A stretch of 64,000 nucleotides of DNA, taken from Chloroflexus sp. Y-396-1 (GTDB taxonomy: Bacteria; Chloroflexota; Chloroflexia; Chloroflexales; Chloroflexaceae). Positions 1 to 7,787 of this stretch are shown piece by piece. Under the pieces are notes generated by a model. It worked only from the letters and a program-made list of their open reading frames with translations. It did not search any database and was not told where the DNA came from. The position numbers and the translations under genes were made by a program. The DNA is taken from assembly GCF_000516515.1 (NCBI RefSeq), contig NZ_KI911784.1, positions 496,001 through 560,000 of the forward strand, read 5' to 3'. Numbering within the stretch: the first letter of the stretch is position 1; each line of letters starts with the position of its first letter.

Positions 1-1846
1 AGCGCTCGAATTGCTCGACGTATGGAGTCGCATCTGCTGTCTGTTCAGCCAGATGCCACTTGCTCTCGTCGAACAATTGGCCATAACGCCCCTGTCGGCC
101 CTGACGGTTACTCAGGATCAGACGAGGGGTGATCTTCACCGCACCCATACCCAGGGGCTTGCCCATGCCCAGTTTGTGACGGTACTCCTTTCCTGGTTCA
201 CCGGGCAGGGTCAACGCCCACAGCAACGCACCCAACTCCTCTGGTCGGAGGTTCTCAAAGTGCACGGTGAAGTTGAAGCACACGCCTGGCTTGACGGGAA
301 TCATCCGCGTCAGTTGCTTCTCGTGCTCCCGCTCCTTTGGCGTCGCCTCGATCTCTGGCGAAGTGCCGCGATGCCAGTAGAGCTTGTGCCCACGAATCTG
401 AGTAGTATCGGGTGGCGAGCCATAGTGGGCCAGCGTCTCCTTACGATCTGGATCGTGACCCGCGTTGCGATCCTGTACCAGGTAGTGCTGAAAGGTGGTC
501 GCCTTGGGACCGGAAAGCACGTGAGGGGTGATAGGTTTAGATTGAAGCCATACCCCGTTTTGAGCCCCGATGAAGCGTGCGTCCTCAAAGAAGACACGAC
601 CGGCGTGTTGTCCTTGTGGGTAATTCTGATCCTCCACCCAACCAAAGATGGCGTCAGCCAGATCGGGTTCGGGATAGTTGAGTAACGCATCGGGCACGAA
701 GTCGTGCGGAGTGGCTGCGCGGTTGGCGCCGTGAAGCCGTGCCGGGATACGGAAATTCGGCGAGTGACCGAAATAGACTACTTCATTACCCTCAGCCACA
801 AAGAAAACCGGTTTACCGTGGTAGAGACAGCCATTCGGACTGCCTCTGGGGTCGCCGCTCCAGGCTGTGAGTTGTTCTTTCTGATACGGCGTCAGACCCG
901 CCAGATAATCCTTGATTGCCTGAGGGCGAATCTTGAGAGTGTGAGCCTCCTCATCAGGCATCAGGACTAATGCATGGCTTTTGCGAGGGGAACGCTGCGC
1001 TTTGCCCCTAGCAGACTCCTTCATGTTGCCTGAACAAACCAGATAGCCCTTGTAGCGAAGGGTTGATCCCTCGACTGCTGCCAGTTGGCTGACTGCGACA
1101 TAAGTGCCACGCTGATTACGCCGGAGTTCTACATCAAAAGCGACGGGATGGATTTGTGGGCGATAGTTCGGATCGTCCAATCGAATATAGGCGGGCAAAT
1201 CCTGTCCGCGGATGTTGCGCTCCTTGACCTTCAGAAATGCATCATTTCCTGGCCATCCCATCTGCCTCGGAGTCTTGGCTGGTTGCACATACCAGTTTTC
1301 TCCGCACTGCACAAGGAAACCAGCGCGCACATTGCCGCCAAAGTCACCGATGACCTGGCGATACGGCTCGCGCAGCGGGTCGTCGCGTGATGCAGCTACA
1401 GCCCGAAAGGTAAAGGTCGGCTCCTTACCCACCCAACGCACGCGGCCGAAGCCAGCGATCTCTATCAGAAAGCGTACCATCCCGCGCAGGGTGCTGCCAG
1501 GAATGGCAGGTTGTGGGTGCCCTTCGATCCTGGTTTCCTCGGTCGAGAAAAAGGACGCACGCTTTTCCTTTTCATCGACTGTAAGCTGATCTGGACCCTT
1601 CTCACCAAACACCTGATAGTCGGAAGGTGTCATCATGCCGCGCACGTAGAGTGGAGAGCAGGTCTCCAGTTCGCACTCGATGCGTCCGGTCAGAAGCCCA
1701 TCGCCGTAGCTATCCAGGCCGGGCAAATCCTGCGCTGGCACCACGCGCTCTGGCAAGGGTACGAAGTTATAAGGCGCATGCGCCCAAAATGTGCGTCCAT
1801 TCCGGTCACGTCGCGGTTTCGTTGGATTCGTATGTTTCAGTGCCAT
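1..1846 (-). CDS. CRISPR-associated RAMP protein, TIGR03986-like (3' end outside window)
   Basis: An open frame runs without a stop from an ATG at 1846 to the window edge, giving at least 615 residues. The C-terminus lies outside the window. A RAMP signature IPGSTLRGMVR sits near residue 115, and a glycine-rich stretch LGMGKPLGMG lies near the visible end. This combination, together with a neighbouring Csx19, is what I know of the TIGR03986 family, large Cas7-like subunits of III-D systems. In the characterised III-Dv complex a Cas7 with a large insertion occupies a similar place; that equivalence is inferred. The ATG follows the csx19 stop by 3 bases, so the gene is the last visible member of the cas operon. 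It is expected to act in the cytoplasm as a backbone subunit binding crRNA. Confidence 0.8.
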   Translation of the reverse strand, partial: MALKHTNPTKPRRDRNGRTFWAHAPYNFVPLPERVVPAQDLPGLDSYGDGLLTGRIECELETCSPLYVRGMMTPSDYQVFGEKGPDQLTVDEKEKRASFFSTEETRIEGHPQPAIPGSTLRGMVRFLIEIAGFGRVRWVGKEPTFTFRAVAASRDDPLREPYRQVIGDFGGNVRAGFLVQCGENWYVQPAKTPRQMGWPGNDAFLKVKERNIRGQDLPAYIRLDDPNYRPQIHPVAFDVELRRNQRGTYVAVSQLAAVEGSTLRYKGYLVCSGNMKESARGKAQRSPRKSHALVLMPDEEAHTLKIRPQAIKDYLAGLTPYQKEQLTAWSGDPRGSPNGCLYHGKPVFFVAEGNEVVYFGHSPNFRIPARLHGANRAATPHDFVPDALLNYPEPDLADAIFGWVEDQNYPQGQHAGRVFFEDARFIGAQNGVWLQSKPITPHVLSGPKATTFQHYLVQDRNAGHDPDRKETLAHYGSPPDTTQIRGHKLYWHRGTSPEIEATPKEREHEKQLTRMIPVKPGVCFNFTVHFENLRPEELGALLWALTLPGEPGKEYRHKLGMGKPLGMGAVKITPRLILSNRQGRQGRYGQLFDESKWHLAEQTADATPYVEQFER

Positions 1847-1849
1847 GAC

Positions 1850-2425
1850 TCAGCTCTCCTCGGTTATGGCAAATAGCCCCAGATTCACCAGACGGCTCAA
1901 GCCTACGATAGCCTGTCCATATTGGTCTGATTGGGCATAGTGACGGACTGTCAAGGCAGCGCGCCGGGCGCCAGACACCACAATTGGGACGGCATGCTGA
2001 GGGCCCTGCTGTCCCTCTTTCAGGAGTGAAAAGCCTTCTCGTTGCTCAATGGAAGTTCCCCACAACAGATGTTGTTCTTGCCAGGCATCTTCTCTCAGGG
2101 AGTCGCCATCTGTAATGATTCGCCCCTGGAAACGATCTTCATCACGCCAGATCAACAACTCCCCACCCGGACCGAAGATGCGCAACTGTTGCAACGTCTC
2201 TGGCCGCAGCTCTACAGCGATCGCAGGATAGCGGCTCTTGAGATTAAAGACGTCGCTCGACAGCAGCAGGCTGCCGTCAGACCGGCGGCGCCCCCAGATC
2301 ACCCCGTTGTCGGCATGAGCGAGCAGCCAGGGCATATCTTCGGACATATGCTGGGATAACCAGCCACGCATATCTTTTTCCAGATCGCTGAAGTCTTCCA
2401 CAGCCCTCCACAATGGTTCGCTCAT
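1850..2425 (-). CDS. csx19: CRISPR-associated protein Csx19 (TIGR03984-like)
   Basis: This is a 191-residue protein of the size of Csx19, an accessory subunit typical of III-D loci. The ATG at 2425 overlaps the TGA of the upstream tandem-RAMP gene (ATGA at 2422-2425), which decides the start against an in-frame extension to 2464. Visible features are a Trp-rich beginning (LWRAVEDF) and a middle part with LLWGTSIEQREGFSLL, which I recognise as family-like. No catalytic motif is seen. In the structurally studied III-Dv complex Csx19 binds the crRNA-guided backbone; that role is carried over from the family. The assignment rests on size, motif impression and its place between two RAMP genes. Confidence 0.75.
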   Translation of the reverse strand: MSEPLWRAVEDFSDLEKDMRGWLSQHMSEDMPWLLAHADNGVIWGRRRSDGSLLLSSDVFNLKSRYPAIAVELRPETLQQLRIFGPGGELLIWRDEDRFQGRIITDGDSLREDAWQEQHLLWGTSIEQREGFSLLKEGQQGPQHAVPIVVSGARRAALTVRHYAQSDQYGQAIVGLSRLVNLGLFAITEES

Positions 2426-3891
2426 ACGGCTGCTCCTTCCAACGTTGCGTCTTTCCAGTTCCATAGAGAATGCATAACGTATTTGTTCAGGGTGGTAAAG
2501 GCATCGGCGGGTTCGCAGCGCAACATGTCGCCGTTTTGTTCCAGCTTCCAGTGCTGTTCGTGGTCATGCTGGTGCAGTGTAAGCGTTGCGCGCACCCCCA
2601 CCAACCGTCCCCGTCCGACGCTACTCTCGCCACCCACGGGCAGGTCGCCGGTCCACAGGTCTTTGAGCAGCAGCAGCAGCAGTCCGATCTCGGCATCCTG
2701 GGGGTTACGGAGTGTCAGTGTGATAGTGACCTCTGACCGGTCGTTGCCAAAAACCGGTTGCTCGCTGAACAGCGCTGTCGGAAATGCGCCGCCGGTGAAA
2801 CGGTCGATCTTGACCCGACTCTGCACCAAATCACGAACGCCCTGGATAATGCTTTCTTCCACTACGACACGGCTGCTGCCAGGGAGGGGCCGGCCCGCCC
2901 GGCTCTTTGCTCGTTTCTCAGCAATGTCATCTTCGTTCATTGGCGGACCGAACATGTTGTCAATCAGTTCAGACGCCTTCTTCTCGCCCAGGATGGTGTT
3001 GGCAATACGCAGCGCCCGACTGCGCAGCACACCAGCCAGGCTGGTGCCGGAAAGAACAGGCACCACACCACCTGGACGCAACGATTTGAGATGCACCATG
3101 TCAGGGCTTCCTGGTTGACCGCTGCTAGAACGAATGAGAAGAGAGCCGGACAGACGAAAAGTAGCTTGCAGGCGAAACCACTCACGTTGATCGGCTGCCA
3201 GGCGGCCGACGCCGAGCAGATCGTAGATATTGTCGCCAACCCTTTCACTGCGGGTATCATCCTCTAGCCAGGCGATCAGACCAGCAGGCGTGGTCAGATC
3301 GTAGCGCCGAACACGCCATTCGCTCACCTTGCAGCGCCCTAAGCCGCGCCGTTTACGCTTTCCCAGTCCGATCTCACCTCTGGCAAGCCCATTCAAAGCC
3401 GTTGCTAGTGCCAGCAACAGGTCTCTGTTATCAGATGTTTCCAGGAATTCCAATCGGATGTCGAAGGTCGTGCCAGCCGCAAGCAGCTCAATGTCGTACT
3501 TCTTTTTGTCCTCGGCAGTTCGCGTGTGTGGATCAATGGCTACGCCGTCGCGCAGTTCGATGCCTGCCACCTTGCCAAGTGCATCGTCAACTAACAGCCA
3601 GCTTTGCAGCGTGTGCCGTTTCTCCAACCGCCCGAAAAGACGCTCAGACAGGTCGTTCGCGTCTCCCACCTGACCGTAGCCGCGCTCCACCTCGCGCAGG
3701 TAGGCGCGCAGCGCGCCAGCGATGGACGCGCCGGTGAGCAGCGGCGTCACGCCATCCCGCGGGTCGCGCAACAGCGACATGTCGGCGACGCCCACGACAT
3801 CGCCGTTGCCGAAATGAGCCGGGGTTTCCAGCACCAGTCGGCCGGTGATGATGGTGCGCCCGGTTATGTTGCGTGCAGCGCGTCCTCTCAT
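2422..3891 (-). CDS. Tandem-RAMP (Cas7-2x-like) Csm3-type subunit
   Basis: The 489-residue protein contains two RAMP modules in one chain. The first has LLTGASIAGALRAYL at about 51-65 and a glycine-rich loop GEIGLGKRKRRGLG at 172-185. The second has VLSGTSLAGVLRS at about 279-291 and the loop GGESSVGRGRL at 420-430. Such a double Cas7 is known from III-D variant complexes (Cas7-2x), where Csm3-type subunits bind crRNA and cut target RNA at aspartates. Candidate catalytic aspartates are D37 in module one and D264 in module two, both upstream of the G-x-S/T motif; this is an inference. It overlaps csx10 upstream and csx19 downstream by ATGA, implying translational coupling and fixed stoichiometry. 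Confidence 0.85.
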   Translation of the reverse strand: MRGRAARNITGRTIITGRLVLETPAHFGNGDVVGVADMSLLRDPRDGVTPLLTGASIAGALRAYLREVERGYGQVGDANDLSERLFGRLEKRHTLQSWLLVDDALGKVAGIELRDGVAIDPHTRTAEDKKKYDIELLAAGTTFDIRLEFLETSDNRDLLLALATALNGLARGEIGLGKRKRRGLGRCKVSEWRVRRYDLTTPAGLIAWLEDDTRSERVGDNIYDLLGVGRLAADQREWFRLQATFRLSGSLLIRSSSGQPGSPDMVHLKSLRPGGVVPVLSGTSLAGVLRSRALRIANTILGEKKASELIDNMFGPPMNEDDIAEKRAKSRAGRPLPGSSRVVVEESIIQGVRDLVQSRVKIDRFTGGAFPTALFSEQPVFGNDRSEVTITLTLRNPQDAEIGLLLLLLKDLWTGDLPVGGESSVGRGRLVGVRATLTLHQHDHEQHWKLEQNGDMLRCEPADAFTTLNKYVMHSLWNWKDATLEGAAV

Positions 3892-5480
3892 CGTCTTTCC
3901 TCCTTGTTGCGTCTCGCCAGAGTTTGCAGGACACCGTCGATCAGGCGCACGGTATACTCGACCTTGAGATCCTCGGTGAGCACAGCTCTTTCACCTGCTA
4001 CCTGGGGGAGAGAGCCGCCAGCCAGCAGTTGCACATCAACATCCAGCTTGTTGGCTCGTTCGGTTAACCAGTTCAGCAATCTGACGCCTCCCGCCCCCAG
4101 TCGACAACTCTCCATCTGCCTCTTACCTGCTTCTTTCAGATTGGTCAGATAATCCTTCAGTGGTTGCATCGAACGCTGCGGCTGCGCCAGACCAGATAGG
4201 GCAGCCTGCCGGATGGCAGATAGTTGTGCGTTGCTCGGCACGCTCTGCGTTCCGGTTGCCACCGCGTCAATCTGCTTCGCCAGGGCGCGATCAAGCTCAT
4301 TGCGCAGACGACGCTGCGCCATATCCTGCGCCAGACGGCGGCTCTCATCAGAAAGCGGGACCTCGATGGGCACCTCGACTTCCTGCCAATCCGAAGCAGG
4401 TCGGCGGGTCATTTGGGCAGCAACCTGCCAGTTGATAGCGATGCGGCCGAAGCCTTCGGCGCGACGCTCGCCAATGCCATAGTTCATGGCTGACAGCAGA
4501 GCAGCCTGGTTCACAACGGGAGTCTCAAAGACAAAAACGCTGCCGGGCGTCAGTGCCCAGGTTTGAGGAAGGGGCAGGCTCCATTTGCGATTGTAGCCGC
4601 CCATCAGCATCATCTTGCCAAACGAGGCTGTCAATTTCGCCTCTGCAGGCAATCCCAGGCTGCGAGCCAACTCCTGACCGCCATCCCAACCAACCTGTCC
4701 AGCATCGTTGCGCAGGATGACTGGGCTAAGCAGAGTGACCACCACGCGGCCATTGGTTATCTCGCCGCCTTGATGCTCTTGCCATTCCGTTGGCGTCTCA
4801 TTCAACATTTCGACAGCGACATGTCCGTATCCTGCCATGCGGGCGCTGCCGAGGAACAAATCGCCGCCTTCCAGCAAGGCTTTAATCTCACTCAGATACT
4901 GGTCATCACGAGCAGTAATTGCTGCGATGAAACGCTGATCAGGCGCCAATGCCTCATAGCGGAAGACCTGATTGCCTTCTCCACGACGGTTGACATCTTC
5001 AAGGGTGATATGCACCTGATCAATGCGATCTACACCCACCAACGCGACCCGATACGTGGCTTCTTCGAATGCCTCTTCAGGTTCCTGCTTCTCCAGGAGA
5101 CAGAAAGGTCCTCCCTTGGGAGGTTTGAGCGTGCCCTTTTGATCGGCAATGGCCAGATCGTAGAGCGTTGTGTTCTCGTTTTCCACCTCATCCTTCTCCG
5201 CGAACCAGGATGCTGGCATCGGCAAGGTGCGCTCACCGTTCAGCTCAGGATAGGCGTTCAGATAGCACACAGAACCATCGAGAAACAAAGTGCGCCCAAT
5301 GGGATCAACCGCCAGATCATTGACGTTGCGGTTTCTGGCGAGCCAGCGCGCTGCCAGCACGCCACGTAGCGCACTGCCGGGTATATAGGTCAGACCTACT
5401 GCGCTGTTTTCCTCACCTGCCCCAGCCTGGGCTATCAGCAGCGGCTCAAGCAGGTGCAGGCGCAAGAGGATGGCTTTCAT
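3888..5480 (-). CDS. csx10: CRISPR-associated RAMP protein Csx10 with helical C-terminal extension
   Basis: The 530-residue protein begins MKAILLRLHLLEPLLIAQ and has the RAMP motif TYIPGSALRGVLAARW at 31-46, as in the Csx10 family that defines subtype III-D. Csx10 is taken as the Cas5-like subunit that holds the crRNA 5' handle. A glycine-rich segment ERRAEGFGRI closes the RAMP part. Residues about 377-530 are largely helix-forming and rich in Arg, Lys, Gln and Ala. This looks like a small-subunit (Cas11-like) domain fused at the C-terminus; the identification is inferred from composition only. ATGA overlaps tie it to the Csm3-like gene upstream and the tandem-RAMP gene downstream. Confidence 0.85.
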   Translation of the reverse strand: MKAILLRLHLLEPLLIAQAGAGEENSAVGLTYIPGSALRGVLAARWLARNRNVNDLAVDPIGRTLFLDGSVCYLNAYPELNGERTLPMPASWFAEKDEVENENTTLYDLAIADQKGTLKPPKGGPFCLLEKQEPEEAFEEATYRVALVGVDRIDQVHITLEDVNRRGEGNQVFRYEALAPDQRFIAAITARDDQYLSEIKALLEGGDLFLGSARMAGYGHVAVEMLNETPTEWQEHQGGEITNGRVVVTLLSPVILRNDAGQVGWDGGQELARSLGLPAEAKLTASFGKMMLMGGYNRKWSLPLPQTWALTPGSVFVFETPVVNQAALLSAMNYGIGERRAEGFGRIAINWQVAAQMTRRPASDWQEVEVPIEVPLSDESRRLAQDMAQRRLRNELDRALAKQIDAVATGTQSVPSNAQLSAIRQAALSGLAQPQRSMQPLKDYLTNLKEAGKRQMESCRLGAGGVRLLNWLTERANKLDVDVQLLAGGSLPQVAGERAVLTEDLKVEYTVRLIDGVLQTLARRNKEERR

Positions 5481-6145
5481 GACATCACCGCCTTTCGGAA
5501 CACGGCAAAGAGTGCATCGGTCACCGCAAGGTCGTCCTTGCCTAGCAGATCAGCCTGCATCCGTCCTCGTCCGCGGTTTCGACCGGTGCCAGCGCGACGT
5601 AATGCCTTCACACACGCTGCCAGCAAGGCCAGGTCGTCGGGCTGCGGTTCAACGACAAAGTCCAGCGGCGCACGGAAAACCGTACCGCGCAGGATGACGC
5701 GCATCGTGCGCAACGTGTTCTCCTGCGGCACACCCCAGGCATCCATAGCAGTTTGGCGGCGCAATGCGGTAACCAGCTCCAGGACATCGTTCGGCGTAAG
5801 ACGCTGCTTGCGTACCTCCTGGCGCAACGCCGAACGGAGGTCCTCAGGCAGACGAGCAGTGCCCACCCGCAGAATTGCCTCGCCCTCCAGTGCTGCACCA
5901 CTGTGCCCGAACAGTCGCTCACCAGCCAACTGCCAGCGATCTTTTTGATCGGGCCTGGCTCTTTCCAGGGCAAAAACTATGTCGGCGCACTCTGCACCCA
6001 GCAGACCTTTGAGCGTCCGTCCTGCCAGGAAAGGCAGCCCGAAGTCGTCGTGCTGGACTTCGGCATCTACCAACCCCGCAACACCGTCGCCGCGCCCAAA
6101 CGTCGCGTCGCTCAAAAGGGTCAAACGCAGTTGATAGCTCGGCAC
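5477..6145 (-). CDS. Csm3-like RAMP (single Cas7 subunit)
   Basis: The protein has 222 residues from a GTG at 6145. That start is chosen because GGAAGGAG stands 9 bases upstream, and because the longer in-frame extension to 6523 runs across the neighbouring gene and reads as low-complexity nonsense. The sequence shows a Csm3-like beginning (LRLTLLSDATFGRGDG), an acidic pair D33-D34 before FGLPFLAGRTLKGLLG, and a glycine-rich GTGRNRGRGRM near the end. In Csm3 an aspartate at the corresponding place cleaves target RNA; D33 or D34 is the candidate here. It starts just inside the end of the 121-residue gene and overlaps csx10 by ATGA. Confidence 0.8.
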   Translation of the reverse strand: MPSYQLRLTLLSDATFGRGDGVAGLVDAEVQHDDFGLPFLAGRTLKGLLGAECADIVFALERARPDQKDRWQLAGERLFGHSGAALEGEAILRVGTARLPEDLRSALRQEVRKQRLTPNDVLELVTALRRQTAMDAWGVPQENTLRTMRVILRGTVFRAPLDFVVEPQPDDLALLAACVKALRRAGTGRNRGRGRMQADLLGKDDLAVTDALFAVFRKAVMS

Positions 6146-6149
6146 AGGC

Positions 6150-6515
6150 TTACACTCCTTCCAAAGACACATAAAAATCGAGCGCTTCGATAGCATCGAA
6201 GTAGACACAACGATTGCCCTGCCAGCCAGTAGTCGTGGCATCGCCAGCGCTGGCCAGTTCAGGCGTTTCAGGTAACCTGGGGCTGTCGGGTAAGTTGCGC
6301 AGGAAAAGCTTCGTTGCATCGGGACCGGCTCTGAGCGCCTCCCGCAGCGCTTTAACCTTGTTGCGCCGCCCTGCCCATTCCCTGCTGCGGGCAAATTTGT
6401 CAACAATGCTGCTAAACACGTGCCATGAGCGCCACTCGTTGGGATCGAGCGGTGTGAGACGTAAGGGCCGCATGAGCAACGAACCGTCAGCGACAGTGTA
6501 CTCGCGCCGACGCAA
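6150..6515 (-). CDS. Small CRISPR-locus protein of unknown family
   Basis: This 121-residue frame fits exactly between cas10 and the Csm3-like gene. The cas10 stop TAA (6516-6518) is followed at once by a TTG at 6515, and the frame ends 4 bases before the GTG of the next gene. An internal ATG at 6473 is the alternative start. The middle part, with segments such as SSIVDKFARSREWAGRRNKV and LREALRAG, is basic and helical. The last third looks like short strands. I do not recognise the family. Position between Cas10 and Cas7 would suit a small (Cas11-type) subunit, but Csx10 also carries a helical extension, so the role stays open. Confidence 0.6.
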   Translation of the reverse strand: MRRREYTVADGSLLMRPLRLTPLDPNEWRSWHVFSSIVDKFARSREWAGRRNKVKALREALRAGPDATKLFLRNLPDSPRLPETPELASAGDATTTGWQGNRCVYFDAIEALDFYVSLEGV

Positions 6516-7787
6516 TTATTCACTGAGCGGACGCACCAGCCCTGTTACAGCAAAATGCCAGTCAAGCGCTGCCACTCGCCGCGTCTTCCAGTCGATCTCC
6601 TGTATCAATCTCTTGGCCGAATCGCAGAGCGCATCGGCCAACTCATAGGCGCGAGCGAAGGGGTAGTGGCTCCTGACAATGGCGACCCCGGCGCGAGCGT
6701 ACAGGGGATCGCCGTCCGGCAGATTCTCCTCAGCCAGACGAGAGAGGTAGTGTACAGCCAACGGCAGACCCAGGCGACCCTCACAAACAAAGGTGACATC
6801 ATCACCGCCAAAGACAATGGGGCGGAAAGGCAGGCGATCAATCCCATCGACTCTGGGTATAGGCACTTGTCCGCCGAGCAAATAGCACCTCTTCTGGTCA
6901 TCCCACTTCAGGTTATTTGGTGCTAACATCAAACCGACGGTAGAGTTCAGTGCATGCTGCACTGAACTCTGCACCTTCTGCGAGAACTCACGTTGGGCTT
7001 TGACGTAGGCTGCATCATCACTGGCAAATTGATCAATGTAAGACTGGATGCGCCCGCCCATCCGGTTGCCGTCGGCATGCACGACCGCCAGATAGGAGGT
7101 TTCTTCGCGTTCACCCAATTGGTTGAAGTCGTAAACGAACTCGAAGTTTGCCCGACGAATATCTTGCAGGTATTCCAGCAACCGACTATTACCCGGCCCA
7201 TTCGAGGCACCTGCGCGCTGCTTGGCTTGCACCTCTGCCGAGACATAGCGACCTTCGTCGTCTACCCCAACAGCCGGCGCACCAGTGAAGTCACACGCAG
7301 CTGTTACACTCAATCCCAGCAGGGGCGAGGATCGCTGCGGGCTGCGCTTCTGCTTTGAGATCTGGTCGCGCAGTATATTGACGGTTGCAGCCAGTTCACC
7401 CTGGGCAAAAGACCTCCAGGCTGCTTCCATCCGTAGACCTGGAGCGTCTCGGAGCGCCTTGAGCGTCAGGCTGTAAACCGTCTTCTTTGCCTCCTCCTCT
7501 GCGGCAAACAAGATCAGCGCATTGCCGCCGCCCGCATAAACTACCTCGGCGACTAGTCCATTGGCGAGGCTTTGGTCACCGATGTGCCAGCGGGAAGCTG
7601 CACCTTGCTGAGCTCTGCGCACGTTGTGCGGTTGGGGCAACAGGCCGCTGCGCTCATCAAAGAGCCAGTCGGTGGTGACCTGAGTCACCAACTCTGATGC
7701 GCCGACGTTCTGAGACAACTGGTTGCTACCGAAGATATAGTCCTGGATGCCGCTTGCTTCGATGAGCAGCGCTGTGGATTGGGTCAT
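6516..7787 (-). CDS. cas10: Compact Cas10 with GGDD motif, no HD domain
   Basis: At 423 residues this Cas10 is about half the usual size. The start reads directly into a palm-like domain (ASGIQDYIFGSNQLSQNVGA at 11-30, GGGN at 86-89). A second palm follows, with VVHADGNRMGG at 235-245 and FGGDDVTF at 326-333, then a C-terminal segment YARAGVAIVRSHYPFARAYE. The GGDD motif is intact, which in Cas10 marks the site that makes cyclic oligoadenylates when target RNA is bound. No HD nuclease motif and no zinc ribbon between the palms are visible. Loss of HD means no Cas10 DNase activity is expected, so signalling should be the main output. The start ATG overlaps the upstream stop (ATGA, 7784-7787). 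Confidence 0.85.
   Translation of the reverse strand: MTQSTALLIEASGIQDYIFGSNQLSQNVGASELVTQVTTDWLFDERSGLLPQPHNVRRAQQGAASRWHIGDQSLANGLVAEVVYAGGGNALILFAAEEEAKKTVYSLTLKALRDAPGLRMEAAWRSFAQGELAATVNILRDQISKQKRSPQRSSPLLGLSVTAACDFTGAPAVGVDDEGRYVSAEVQAKQRAGASNGPGNSRLLEYLQDIRRANFEFVYDFNQLGEREETSYLAVVHADGNRMGGRIQSYIDQFASDDAAYVKAQREFSQKVQSSVQHALNSTVGLMLAPNNLKWDDQKRCYLLGGQVPIPRVDGIDRLPFRPIVFGGDDVTFVCEGRLGLPLAVHYLSRLAEENLPDGDPLYARAGVAIVRSHYPFARAYELADALCDSAKRLIQEIDWKTRRVAALDWHFAVTGLVRPLSE

Noticed and set aside
11-685. 224-codon plus-strand frame at the left edge
   Set aside because: It mirrors the TIGR03986-like gene on the other strand, which has RAMP motifs and fits the operon.
4563-5369. 268-codon plus-strand frame inside csx10
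   Set aside because: It is antisense to a clear RAMP gene, has no ribosome-binding site and reads as unrelated composition.
6146-6523. N-terminal extension of the Csm3-like protein by 126 codons
   Set aside because: It overlaps the 121-residue gene completely, has Cys/Ser/Arg-rich nonsense composition, and a good ribosome-binding site supports GTG 6145.
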